Origin: an uncultured Dorea sp.
Lineage (GTDB): Bacteria; Bacillota_A; Clostridia; Lachnospirales; Lachnospiraceae
Direction of reading: 5' to 3'
DNA length: 58,227 bases
Assembly (NCBI GenBank): GCA_910578865.1
Contig: CAJTRM010000020.1
Location: 1-58,227, forward strand
Part shown: in pieces, positions 35,290 to 43,415 of the stretch
Layout of the letters: each line of letters begins with the position of its first letter
Position numbering within the stretch: position 1 is the stretch's first letter
The notes under the pieces: model-generated
The model's input: the letters and a program-made list of their open reading frames with translations, nothing else
Database searches by the model: none
Told to the model about the DNA's origin: nothing
Made by a program: the position numbers and the translations under genes

Positions 35290-36667
35290 TCCGGATATTA
35301 ACTGGAAGATTTTTTACAGGCAGGTATTTGCCCTTGTCATCCCTATGGCTCTTCAGAATCTGATTAACGTGGGAGTCACGGCGACGGATGTCATCATGCT
35401 GGGGAAGGTGGGGGAGACGGTATTATCCGGCGCTTCCCTGGCAGGCCAGATCCAGTTTGTGATGATGCTGATCTTCTACGGGATCACTTCGGGGATCACG
35501 GTGCTGACTGCCCAGTACTGGGGCAAGCGGGATATCAGGACGATTGAGAAGATCCTGGGTATGGGGCTTTTGTTTGGAACCGTCACAGCGGTGATTTTTG
35601 CCGCGGCCGCCCTGAGTATACCGGAGGCGCTGATGAGGATCTACACGTCGGATGCCCGGGTCATTGCAGAAGGTGTAAAGTATTTGAGGATCGTAGGAGT
35701 CTCTTATCTGCTCATTGCAGTGACACAGGTGTATCTGAATATTATGCGGAGCATTGAGCGGGTAGTGATCGCTACATTTGTATATTTTGTGTCCCTGGTA
35801 GTAAATGTTGTGATCAATGCGCTCTTGATCTTCGGGCTGTGCGGATTTCCGAAGATGGGGATCGAGGGGGCGGCCATCGGAACTCTTACTGCCCGTGCCG
35901 TGGAGCTTGTGATCGTGCTTGCATATGACCGTATCACGAAGAAGGAGGTGCGTATCCGTATCACGGATGTGCTGCATATTGACCGGGTACTTCTAAAGGA
36001 CTGTATGGTGTATGCAATGCCGGTAGTATTAAATGAGCTGATGTGGGGGCTTGGAAGCTCCGCCAATACGGCGGTCATCGGTCATCTCGGGAGTGCAGCA
36101 GTTGCGGCCAATTCTGTGGCGCAGGTGGCAAGGCAGCTGGCCATGGTGGTAGTGTTCGGCATTTCCAACGCGACGGCTATCTACCTGGGAAAGACGATCG
36201 GGGAGAAAAAGCCTCTGCATGCAAAAGCCTATGCCAAACGGTTTGTATGGCTGAGTATCCTGCTGGGAGTGCTCGGAGCTGCGGTGATCCTGATCGCGGC
36301 GCCTGTTGCCAACGCAAATCTGGCGCTTACCGGCGATGCCAGGAGACATCTGAGCTTCATGTTTTTCGTAATGTCATATTTTTCTGTCGCACAGGCATTT
36401 AACACGACTCTGGTGGTGGGCGTATTCCGCTCCGGAGGGGATACCAGGTTCGGCCTGATCCTGGATGTGTCCACGATGTGGGGCGGATCCATCCTTGTGG
36501 GAGCTATTGCGGCATTTGTATTCCATGCAAGTGTGCCGCTGGTGTATGTGATCCTGATGAGCGATGAGATCATAAAGATACCGATTACATGGAAGAGATA
36601 CAAAAGCTGCCGGTGGCTTAAGGATGTCACAAGAGAAAAGGAAGAACTGGAAGGAGCGAAAGTATGA
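35258..36667 (+). CDS. MATE-family efflux transporter
   Basis: About 469 aa with twelve predicted helices. The MATE start VFALVIPMALQNLINVGVTATD and the segment LSGASLAGQIQFVMML are typical. I take ATG 35258, inside the dehydrogenase gene; an earlier in-frame ATG at 35222 is possible, and neither has a strong ribosome site, suggesting translational coupling. It would export cationic or other small molecules using Na+ or H+. The stop overlaps the next start (ATGA). Confidence 0.87.
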   Translation: MRSIKQQTTDSPDINWKIFYRQVFALVIPMALQNLINVGVTATDVIMLGKVGETVLSGASLAGQIQFVMMLIFYGITSGITVLTAQYWGKRDIRTIEKILGMGLLFGTVTAVIFAAAALSIPEALMRIYTSDARVIAEGVKYLRIVGVSYLLIAVTQVYLNIMRSIERVVIATFVYFVSLVVNVVINALLIFGLCGFPKMGIEGAAIGTLTARAVELVIVLAYDRITKKEVRIRITDVLHIDRVLLKDCMVYAMPVVLNELMWGLGSSANTAVIGHLGSAAVAANSVAQVARQLAMVVVFGISNATAIYLGKTIGEKKPLHAKAYAKRFVWLSILLGVLGAAVILIAAPVANANLALTGDARRHLSFMFFVMSYFSVAQAFNTTLVVGVFRSGGDTRFGLILDVSTMWGGSILVGAIAAFVFHASVPLVYVILMSDEIIKIPITWKRYKSCRWLKDVTREKEELEGAKV

Positions 36668-37995
36668 TCGTACTTGACAAACAGCAGATAGAAGAACTGA
36701 TTGACTTAAACGAGATGATGGATCAGATTGAGGAGGCATACCATATTTTTAAGACCGGGGATTTTTATATGCCGCCGAGGCCCAGTGTGGAAAATGAGGG
36801 CAAGGAGATGCTCTATATGCCGTGTTACACCAAAGAGGTGATCGGGACGAAGATTCTGAGTATCTTTCCGGAGAATGCAAAGCTTGGCCTTCCGTCCATC
36901 GACGGGATCATGTATCTGAACGATTATCGGACGGGGAAACCGCTGGCCGTGATGGACGGGCAGACGATCACGGCATGGCGCACCGGGGCAGTGGGCGGTG
37001 TGGGGATCCGCCATCTGTCCAGAAAAGACTGCCGCACGGTAGGGATCGTGGGCGCGGGTGTCCAGGGCTTCCACCTGGCGCTGTATGCGTGCGCTGCAAG
37101 GCAGATCCATACGGTATATGTGTACAATCACAGCAGCCGTGACCTTTCAGACTATCTTGCCCGGCTTGAAAAAGCTATTGATAATCCAGGTACAAAAGTA
37201 GTACAATGTAAGACAGTGGAAGAACTGACCGAAAACAGTGAGATCATCTGTACGGCAACCCCGGCAGAGGCTCCCGTCCTTCCGGATGATAAAGAACTTC
37301 TTAAGGGGAAATGTATCATTGCAGTCGGTTCCTATACACCCGGGATGCGTGAGATCCCGGACGCAGTGTGGGAGGTAACAGACCGGGTGTACATTGAACT
37401 TCCATATGCATGTAAAGAAAGTGGGGATTTAAGCCAGCCCATTGCGGCAGGGCGCCTCACAGAAGGTCAGACCGTTCTGATGAGTGATTATCTGGCGGAA
37501 GGCCCAAGGAAAGTCACAGACGTTTTAGAGACCACTTATTTTAAATCAGTAGGGATGGGACTTTTTGACGTATGTATCGCGCAGAAAATTTTAGAAATGG
37601 CAAAGGAGAGGCAGATTATGAAAGTAGTAGCAACAGACAAGGCGCCAAAGGCATTGGGACCATATTCACAGGGGTATGTCCATAACGGGATCTTCTATTC
37701 CGCAGGGCAGATTCCGATCAACCCGGCAGTAGATGCAGTAGAGGCAGAGACCATCGAGGAGCAGACAGAGCAGGTATGTAAGAATATTGCGGCAGTGCTT
37801 GAGGCGGCCGGGACATCTTTTGACAAGGTGATCAAGACCACTTGTTTCTTGGCAGATATGGGCGATTTTGCAGCATTTAACGAAGTGTATGCAAAATATT
37901 TCACATCGAAACCGGCAAGGAGCTGTGTGGCTGTTAAGACCCTTCCGAAAAATGTTAAGTGTGAGGTTGAACTGATCGCAGCAGTGGAGGAGTAA
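36664..37995 (+). CDS. Ornithine cyclodeaminase-family / RidA fusion protein
   Basis: 443 aa. Residues 1-318 are an ornithine cyclodeaminase/mu-crystallin-family NAD(P)-binding enzyme (VGIVGAGVQGFH, GAGVQG at 130-135; PSIDGIMYLNDYRTG near the active site). Residues 319-443 are a complete RidA/YjgF/UK114 enamine-imine deaminase (KAPKALGPYSQGY, FYSAGQIPINP, ending RSCVAVKTLPKNVKCEVELI). There is no linker: the RidA methionine follows directly. An AAAGGAGAGGCAGATT ribosome-like site precedes that ATG (37618), so a free RidA may also be made. Cyclodeaminase-family enzymes pass through imines, and RidA hydrolyses them, so the pairing makes chemical sense. Confidence 0.85.
   Translation: MIVLDKQQIEELIDLNEMMDQIEEAYHIFKTGDFYMPPRPSVENEGKEMLYMPCYTKEVIGTKILSIFPENAKLGLPSIDGIMYLNDYRTGKPLAVMDGQTITAWRTGAVGGVGIRHLSRKDCRTVGIVGAGVQGFHLALYACAARQIHTVYVYNHSSRDLSDYLARLEKAIDNPGTKVVQCKTVEELTENSEIICTATPAEAPVLPDDKELLKGKCIIAVGSYTPGMREIPDAVWEVTDRVYIELPYACKESGDLSQPIAAGRLTEGQTVLMSDYLAEGPRKVTDVLETTYFKSVGMGLFDVCIAQKILEMAKERQIMKVVATDKAPKALGPYSQGYVHNGIFYSAGQIPINPAVDAVEAETIEEQTEQVCKNIAAVLEAAGTSFDKVIKTTCFLADMGDFAAFNEVYAKYFTSKPARSCVAVKTLPKNVKCEVELIAAVEE
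37603..37620 (+). promoter_or_regulatory. Internal ribosome binding site before the RidA part
   Basis: AAAGGAGAGG lies about 7 nt before the in-frame ATG at 37618, inside the fused gene. It is as good as the other ribosome sites here, and suggests that RidA was once, or still is, translated separately. Confidence 0.6.
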
Positions 37996-38000
37996 GGATT

Positions 38001-38831
38001 ATGGCAGAAGAGCAGAAGGGCTGCAAGCCGTCTGACTGTGCCGGCTGTGCACATGCAGATACTTGCGGCAGTAAACCGCAGGATTTCAGGAAACCTGCGA
38101 ATGCACATTCCCACATTCATAAGGTGATCGCGGTTGTCAGCGGAAAAGGCGGCGTGGGCAAATCTATGGTGACGGCGTCTCTGGCAAGGATGATGCGGGA
38201 GCAGGGATTCTCTGTAGGGATCCTGGACGCAGATATTACAGGGCCGTCCATCCCGAAAATGTATGGCGTCCATGAGTCGGCAGTGGGAAGTGAAGAGGGA
38301 ATCCTTCCGAGGGAGGCAAAGGACGGAACACGGATCATGTCTGTGAACCTGCTGCTGCCCAATGAGTCGGATCCGGTCATCTGGAGAGGGCCGGTGATTG
38401 CTAATGTAGTGACCCAGTTCTGGACAGACGTGATGTGGGGAGAGCTTGATTATTTGTTTGTGGACATGCCTCCGGGAACCGGGGACGTGCCCCTGACTGT
38501 GTTCCAGTCTCTTCCGGTGGATGGTGTGGTGATCGTCACATCTCCGCAGGATCTGGTACAGATGATTGTCAGCAAGGCTTACGGCATGGCGAGGCAGATG
38601 GATATTCCGGTGCTTGGCATTGTGGAAAATTACAGTTATCTCAAGTGCCCGGACTGCGGCAAGGAGATTCGGGTATTCGGTGAGAGCCATGTAGACGAGA
38701 CGGCAGAGAAATTCCAGATTCCGGTACTCGGAAAGATGCCCATCGATCCGAAGCTTGCAGAGGCCGTAGAGGAAGAGCGCTTCTATGAGATGAGCAATGA
38801 ATATCTGGCGGCGGCAGTGAATAAGATATAA
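38001..38831 (+). CDS. Mrp/NBP35-family Fe-S cluster carrier ATPase
   Basis: 276 aa. A Cys-rich N-terminus (C8, C13, C16, C22, in a GCKPSDCAGCAHADTC pattern) precedes the deviant P-loop SGKGGVGKS (residues 47-55). Switch motifs DADITGPSIP and DMPPGTGD follow. A C216-x2-C219 pair would bind the bridging cluster of the dimer. These proteins store or transfer [4Fe-4S] clusters. It starts behind GGAGGAGTAAGGATT, 6 bp after the fusion gene. The nearby YjiM-type Fe-S protein could be a client, which is inference only. Confidence 0.9.
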   Translation: MAEEQKGCKPSDCAGCAHADTCGSKPQDFRKPANAHSHIHKVIAVVSGKGGVGKSMVTASLARMMREQGFSVGILDADITGPSIPKMYGVHESAVGSEEGILPREAKDGTRIMSVNLLLPNESDPVIWRGPVIANVVTQFWTDVMWGELDYLFVDMPPGTGDVPLTVFQSLPVDGVVIVTSPQDLVQMIVSKAYGMARQMDIPVLGIVENYSYLKCPDCGKEIRVFGESHVDETAEKFQIPVLGKMPIDPKLAEAVEEERFYEMSNEYLAAAVNKI

Positions 38832-38943
38832 AACAGGTTGAAGTTGCAGATAGGCAGCGATAGAAATAGTATAGAAAATATCTATATATAGAAGCGTATA
38901 TTTATATTTCCGATTTCCGGATATATGGAAAGAATGGTAAACT

Positions 38944-38976
38944 ATTAGTGTCAGTGGATGCTGGCACTAATTTTTT
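38944..38976 (+). terminator. Terminator after the Mrp gene
   Basis: ATTAGTGTCAG-tggatg-CTGGCACTAAT followed by TTTTTTA. It closes the 34105-38831 operon. Confidence 0.85.
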
Positions 38977-39000
38977 ACTCTATCATGCTGCAACACGACT

Positions 39001-39041
39001 CTCAGCAGAGGAAGGACGATAGTTTCCTTCTGCCTGCTGAG
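39001..39041 (+). promoter_or_regulatory. Leader hairpin before the YjiM-like gene
   Basis: CTCAGCAG and GGAAGGA pair with TTTCCTTC and CTGCTGAG in a two-part stem. There is no T-run, so it is not a terminator. It lies 34 bp before the start codon and may affect translation or mRNA stability. Confidence 0.4.
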
Positions 39042-39074
39042 GGGAAGACCATACGATGTCAGGGAGGAAACGAG

Positions 39075-40226
39075 ATGGAAATTATTAAAGATCTGCCAGA
39101 AGTGTTTGAAGAATTTGCAGAGCAGCGGAAGAATTCATTTCTTGCCGTAAAGGAACTGAAGGATAAGGGAGTGCCGGTGGTGGGCTCCTACTGTACCTAT
39201 TTCCCGCAGGAGATTGCCATGGCGATGGGAGCGGCTACCGTGAGCCTGTGTTCCACGTCCGATGAGACGATTCCCGATGCGGAGAAGGAGCTGCCGAAGA
39301 ACCTGTGTCCGCTGATCAAGTCCAGCTATGGATTTGCAAGGACGGACAAGTGCCCGTTCTTCTATTTTTCCGATGTGGTGGTGGGAGAGACGACCTGCGA
39401 CGGGAAGAAGAAAATGTATGAGTACATGAGTGAATTTAAAGAGACCTATACTATGGAGCTTCCCAATTCCCAGAGGGAGGATGCGCTGAAGCTGTGGAGA
39501 AATGAGATGATTCGCTTCAAAGAATATCTGGAAGAGAAATTCGAGACTACGATCACAGAGGATGACATCCGCAATGCCATTAAGATCAACAATCAGGCAC
39601 GCCTTGCCCTGAGGAAGCTTTACCAGGTTATGAGGCATGACCCGGCGCCCATCACAGGGTATGACTTGTTCAAGGTTCTGTACGGGAGTACCTTTAAATT
39701 TGACCGCAGCCTGATTCCGGCTGAGGTGGAGGCGCTGGTAGAAAAGATTGAGAAGGAATATGCCGAGGGCAAGATGGAGGAGAAGAAGCCCCGGATTCTC
39801 GTAACCGGATGCCCCCTTGGAGGTGCTACAGAGAAGGTGATCCGTGCCATTGAGGATAACGGCGGTCTCGTGGTAACGTATGAGAACTGCAACGGTGCAA
39901 AATCTATTGATAAGCTTGTGGATGAGGACAATCCGGATGTGTACGATGCTCTCGCAAGACGTTATCTGGATATCGGCTGTTCTGTTATGACTCCGAATCC
40001 GAACCGTCTGGATCTGCTCAGCCGTCTCATTGACGAGTACAAGGTAGACGGAGTCGTGGAGATGACTCTTCAGGCATGCCATACATACAATGTGGAGGCA
40101 TTTGGGATCCGCAGGTTTGTCAACGAGGAGAAGAAGCTTCCGTATATCAATGTGGAGACGGATTACTCACAGGCAGATATCGGGCAGTTGAATACAAGGA
40201 TCACGGCGTTTATCGAGATGCTGTAG
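39075..40226 (+). CDS. yjiM: YjiM-type double-cubane-cluster reductase (2-hydroxyacyl-CoA dehydratase family)
   Basis: 383 aa, the same length as I recall for E. coli YjiM, to which long segments appear closely similar: SLCSTSDETIPDAEKELPKN, CPLIKSSYGF, VVGETTCDGKKKMYEYM and ENCNGAKS. Multiple conserved cysteines suggest Fe-S ligands. The family is related to the HgdB/BcrC subunits of 2-hydroxyacyl-CoA dehydratases and benzoyl-CoA reductases. I start it at ATG 39075 behind GGGAGGAAACGAG; the upstream open frame runs through leader hairpins. No YjiL-type activator ATPase lies next to it in this window. The physiological substrate is unknown. Confidence 0.88.
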   Translation: MEIIKDLPEVFEEFAEQRKNSFLAVKELKDKGVPVVGSYCTYFPQEIAMAMGAATVSLCSTSDETIPDAEKELPKNLCPLIKSSYGFARTDKCPFFYFSDVVVGETTCDGKKKMYEYMSEFKETYTMELPNSQREDALKLWRNEMIRFKEYLEEKFETTITEDDIRNAIKINNQARLALRKLYQVMRHDPAPITGYDLFKVLYGSTFKFDRSLIPAEVEALVEKIEKEYAEGKMEEKKPRILVTGCPLGGATEKVIRAIEDNGGLVVTYENCNGAKSIDKLVDEDNPDVYDALARRYLDIGCSVMTPNPNRLDLLSRLIDEYKVDGVVEMTLQACHTYNVEAFGIRRFVNEEKKLPYINVETDYSQADIGQLNTRITAFIEML

Positions 40227-40271
40227 ATGTATATCCTTTTGCATACACAGACATATAGGACTGCAAGAGCC

Positions 40272-40309
40272 AGGGCAGAAATCTGAAAAAGGATTTCTGT
40301 CCTTTTTTT
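40272..40309 (+). terminator. Terminator after the YjiM-like gene
   Basis: GGGCAGAAATC-tgaaaaag-GATTTCTGTCC followed by TTTTTTT. Confidence 0.9.
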
Positions 40310-40393
40310 GCCGGAAATTAATGGGTATAAACGGAATTTAGAAATGCATTTAAGCGTCATTTAAGTGTTATAAAAATTGTAACATATGTCCAA

Positions 40394-40422
40394 TTGACAA
40401 ATGAGAACGTGTGTTCTAAAAT
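40394..40422 (+). promoter_or_regulatory. SOS promoter with a Gram-positive LexA box
   Basis: TTGACA (40394-40399), 17 bp, TAAAAT (40417-40422). The spacer contains GAACGTGTGTTC (40405-40416), an exact match to the Bacillus-type LexA/DinR box GAAC-N4-GTTC, placed where bound LexA would block polymerase. It precedes the gene at 40575 by about 150 bp. Confidence 0.75.
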
Positions 40423-40574
40423 AAAAATATAAAATTGAAATACGAAATCGAAATACATAAAACCATGCACGGTGTAAGAGATGGCTGCATGTAAAAATGA
40501 TATGTGTAAAAAAGGAGAAAAAAATTGACACAAAAACTTTCTTTATGCTATCCTTTCATAAAGAGGTGTGTGGT

Positions 40575-41504
40575 ATGTATAACGAAGACAGAAAAAAAGA
40601 ATATCTGGCATATAAAAAGCAGGAATATCTGCGGCATTTGTTCGTGGATTCCGAGGAATATGAAAAGGAGCTGGGGAAGGACCTGTGCGACATGGATACG
40701 TCGGAGCTTCTGCATTATCTTTTAAGATACGACGGATACAGAACCTTTGAGGATAAGCGGAGGCAGATCTCTAATTATACGGAGTGGTGCGTGATCAAGG
40801 GTTATGCGCTTATGAACTGGATTGCGCCCAGAATACTTCCCGGTAAGAAGCTGAAAGAGATCTATGTCTCTGCAAAGGATGATTTCTATATTTCCAGGGA
40901 GAGATTTGCAGAGTATCTGAAAAAACTGACGGATTCCTGCTACGGAGTGTATATTGCTTCGGTGTTCTGGTGTATCTATGAAGGAATCTCCGGGAAAGGC
41001 TTTTACAATCTGGCGAAGCTGCGGGTGGGAGATCTGAAGGATTCCGGAGGCAGGATCAGGCTGGCGGACGGAAGAGTGATGGAGGTGCCGGAAGCATTGA
41101 TCCATATGCTGATGGATACGGCAGAGGTGACAGAGATCACGAATGAGAAGACGGTTCGTTATGTCTCGTCCCTGTATCCGGATTCCGTCTGGAAGCTGCG
41201 GAAGAATGAGAGCGTTACCTGCCCGAAGGTACAGAGGAAGTTTGTATACCTGGTGGAGGAGATGAAAAGGATCCTGGTGGAGGAGCATCTGTCTAAGACG
41301 GCTATTGAGCGGAGCGGTTATTTTAACAAAATCTACTACCGGGTCCTGGAGGACGGGATTGATATCCGATCCCTGGACTTTGGAGCTGATAAGAAAGGGC
41401 GGGAAGAGAATGCTTCCTACCGCAGGTATTTTGAAGACTCCGGGCTTGATATGGATATGAGGAAATTCAGAAGTTCCTACCAGTCGTATTTAAGGCAGAT
41501 CTGA
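40575..41504 (+). CDS. Tyrosine-recombinase-like DNA-binding protein without catalytic residues (MrpR-like)
   Basis: 309 aa; start ATG 40575 behind AAGAGGTGTGTGGT. The N-terminus is charged and helical, and the middle (NYTEWCVIKGYALMNWI; YGVYIASVFWCIYEGISGK) resembles a SAM-like plus catalytic domain layout of tyrosine recombinases. However, I see no HxxR box or terminal tyrosine motif. This matches the reported style of MrpR, the phage SPbeta lytic repressor, which has a recombinase fold but no activity. It is preceded by a LexA-controlled promoter and lies 0.5 kb from the prophage lysis genes. Whether it belongs to the phage or to the host is unclear. Confidence 0.5.
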   Translation: MYNEDRKKEYLAYKKQEYLRHLFVDSEEYEKELGKDLCDMDTSELLHYLLRYDGYRTFEDKRRQISNYTEWCVIKGYALMNWIAPRILPGKKLKEIYVSAKDDFYISRERFAEYLKKLTDSCYGVYIASVFWCIYEGISGKGFYNLAKLRVGDLKDSGGRIRLADGRVMEVPEALIHMLMDTAEVTEITNEKTVRYVSSLYPDSVWKLRKNESVTCPKVQRKFVYLVEEMKRILVEEHLSKTAIERSGYFNKIYYRVLEDGIDIRSLDFGADKKGREENASYRRYFEDSGLDMDMRKFRSSYQSYLRQI

Positions 41505-41663
41505 GGCGGAGCCAAGGCAGAATGACAGGTTTCAGACAAAGAAAGGATTGAAGTGTGAGCCGCCTTCTCATATAATTTCCGGCAAGCAGGTACATTGGCT
41601 GTGCCGTCCGTTAAATAGATAAGCCGGATATTGTGACAACAGTGTCATTTGTGGAGGGGAAGT

Positions 41664-41900
41664 ATGTACGATTTGATTGAGAAGGAAAGGTTTAAGGATG
41701 TTATCAGATGGTGCCGTCCGGTCTGTGCGGTGGATGTGGATATCCGAACAGGACGCGGGGAGGTCATTGAACTGCTGCAGGTGTATGAGGCTGCAGATCA
41801 GAGTACGCAGATCCGGTGCTATCCCGATGACCTGCTGCTGAGATATGATGTATACTATAGAAAGAACCTGACAGAAAAGATGGTAAGGGTTCTGGTATAA
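41664..41900 (+). CDS. Small hypothetical protein
   Basis: 78 aa, ATG 41664 behind GTGGAGGGGAAGT. Charged, with no signal or membrane segment. The WCRPVCAVDVDIRTG and CYPDDLLLRYDVYYR segments are not a family I recognise. A TGACA-acag-TGTCA palindrome (41634-41647) lies just upstream and could be an operator. A good terminator follows. It may be a boundary gene of the prophage or a host gene. Confidence 0.55.
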   Translation: MYDLIEKERFKDVIRWCRPVCAVDVDIRTGRGEVIELLQVYEAADQSTQIRCYPDDLLLRYDVYYRKNLTEKMVRVLV

Positions 41901-41919
41901 GGGAGTCAGTAATCGATGA

Positions 41920-41969
41920 CCCTCCGTGTACAAGGGCGTGTATGCTCATGTACACGGAGGGCTCTTTTA
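41920..41969 (+). terminator. Terminator at the left edge of the prophage
   Basis: CCCTCCGTGTAC (41920-41931) pairs with GTACACGGAGGG (41950-41961), followed by CTCTTTTAT on the plus strand. Its left arm plus the next bases matches the MITE end CCCTCAGTGTACAAGGGG in 16 of 18 positions. Confidence 0.8.
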
Positions 41970-42425
41970 TTGGTCGTTCGTTATATCGTCTTCTATGTCT
42001 GCGGCGGCTTCTATCTGTCTTTTAATAAATTGAAGAACCGGAGCCAGGATGGGGATGGTCAGGCCGATGAGTTCACAGTTTTCTGTAATGCTGATCAGTT
42101 CGTTCATGACCAGCCAGCTTGCCACGATGGCGCTGAAAAGAAGCGGGAATGGTGTCTGCATATGGAAAGTATCCGTGACATAGCCTATCATACAGTCGAT
42201 GCCGAAGCCCACAAAGATTAAAACATACATGGTTATTTTTTTGACAATTCCGGCAAAGGATTTGGTGCTGGTGATTTTTTCGCCCTGTATTTTTGAGGCT
42301 GCAAGCCCGGTGAAGTAATCGATCAGGTTGCAGGGAACCAGCAGAAGCAGCGGAATTGCAAGAATTCCGAAGAAACTAAAAAAGGCACCCAATATGGTGC
42401 TGATAATGTATTCGAGATTTTTCAT
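41967..42425 (-). CDS. Phage holin (TcdE/phi29-like, Phage_holin_4 type)
   Basis: 152 aa with four hydrophobic segments (IISTILGAFFSFFGILAIPL; IVKKITMYVLIFVGFGIDCM; LLFSAIVASWLVMNELISI; and a weaker one, GLTIPILAPVLQFI) and a charged acidic C-terminus. The CNLIDYFTGLAASKIQGEK stretch between the first helices is typical of this holin family. It forms membrane holes that let the amidase reach the wall. It starts behind CCAAGGAGGATCTCT, 59 bp after the amidase gene. Confidence 0.85.
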   Translation of the reverse strand: MKNLEYIISTILGAFFSFFGILAIPLLLLVPCNLIDYFTGLAASKIQGEKITSTKSFAGIVKKITMYVLIFVGFGIDCMIGYVTDTFHMQTPFPLLFSAIVASWLVMNELISITENCELIGLTIPILAPVLQFIKRQIEAAADIEDDITNDQ

Positions 42426-42484
42426 AGAGATCCTCCTTGGATATTTGCTGTATTTGTTTGTTGTCGGGTGAGTCTGATGCCGGG

Positions 42485-43372
42485 TTATTGGTCATTGCAC
42501 CATTTCTGCAATTTTTTGATGCAGGGTGAGGGGGCGCTGAAGATTCCGTCGGCGGCAGAGCCCTGCCATTTCTGGATTGCTTTGATGGTCTGAGGGCCGA
42601 TGTGGCCGTCCGGGGCCGCACCTGTCTTTTTCTGAATGGCTTTTATTAAAAGGGAGGCTCCGGCCGGGTCCTCCTTCCAGTCCCAGCCACTGTCGAGTCC
42701 GGGATTCTGGGACTGATAACACCGGTGCTGGTTGGATACGACTCCGTCTGCCGGTGTGCCGAGTATTTTCTGAAGCCTCAGAGTCGTTTTCCTGCCCCAG
42801 TAGCCGTCGGTGTCAAGCTTGTCCGATGGGGCGGATATGTCTGTGTGAGATGGCGGGGCTGAGGTGCCGGACGCCTGAGGTGAAGCCGGCCGGTTTGTGC
42901 CGGTATCGGATGGAGAGGCACCGCCTGTTCCGGACGCCGGGGACGGATTCTTCATCTGTGCAAGGGGGAAATGGCGGCCGGGGCAGGAGGTATTGCCTAC
43001 CTCCCGGTGGCACTGGACTTTTTGAATGTGATATTTCTTTCTTAAGTATATAATCAGTTCCTGTCCTGCGTGAAGCTGTGCGGGCGGCATAGTTTCTGCC
43101 TCAAAATTCCCTTCAAAGCAGATGCCGATAGAATCGTAGTTATGTCCGGATGCATGAGCTCCGGTCTTGTTCTCCGGGCGTCCCTGCTCGACCGTTCCGT
43201 TTTTGCGGACTAAAAAATGATATCCTATGCCGGACCAGCCCCTTTGCCGGTGCCATCTGTGGACAGTGGCGGCGTCGCAAGTCTTTGCGGCGGCGTGGTG
43301 CAGGATAATCCGGGTTGTGGATTTCCGGGTGGAGAGAGGGGAGAAAGATAGGTGAGTGTTGATAATGTTCAT
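42485..43372 (-). CDS. Phage endolysin: N-acetylmuramoyl-L-alanine amidase with C-terminal binding repeats
   Basis: 295 aa. An Amidase_2 catalytic domain (residues about 15-135) carries zinc ligands in RIILHHAAAK, TGAHASGHNYDSIGI and SCPGRHF. A Pro/Ser/Gly-rich linker (about 140-185) follows, then two peptidoglycan-binding-type repeats (GYWGRKTTLRLQKILGTPAD; GHIGPQTIKAIQKWQGSAAD). It cleaves the link between glycan and stem peptide at lysis. It starts behind AAAAAAGGAGGTTCTCACA. That ribosome site directly abuts the inversion-switch site S1, so the switch ends exactly where the lysis cassette begins. Confidence 0.92.
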   Translation of the reverse strand: MNIINTHLSFSPLSTRKSTTRIILHHAAAKTCDAATVHRWHRQRGWSGIGYHFLVRKNGTVEQGRPENKTGAHASGHNYDSIGICFEGNFEAETMPPAQLHAGQELIIYLRKKYHIQKVQCHREVGNTSCPGRHFPLAQMKNPSPASGTGGASPSDTGTNRPASPQASGTSAPPSHTDISAPSDKLDTDGYWGRKTTLRLQKILGTPADGVVSNQHRCYQSQNPGLDSGWDWKEDPAGASLLIKAIQKKTGAAPDGHIGPQTIKAIQKWQGSAADGIFSAPSPCIKKLQKWCNDQ

Positions 43373-43400
43373 TGTGAGAACCTCCTTTTTTGGGGTATGG

Positions 43401-43415
43401 TGAATTAAATAGTAA
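43401..43415 (+). repeat. Inversion site S1
   Basis: TGAATTAAATAGTAA, an exact inverted copy of S4 (46113-46127). It lies between the amidase ribosome site and the silent cassette C2, in the frame G-E-L-N-S-K. Confidence 0.75.

Noticed and set aside
38958..39074. N-terminal extension of the YjiM-like protein
   Set aside because: It runs through a terminator and leader hairpin; ATG 39075 has a strong ribosome site and gives the 383-aa family length.
41611..41618. TTAAATAG as a fifth inversion or attachment site
   Set aside because: Only 8 bases of an AT-rich core match, with no arm; likely chance.
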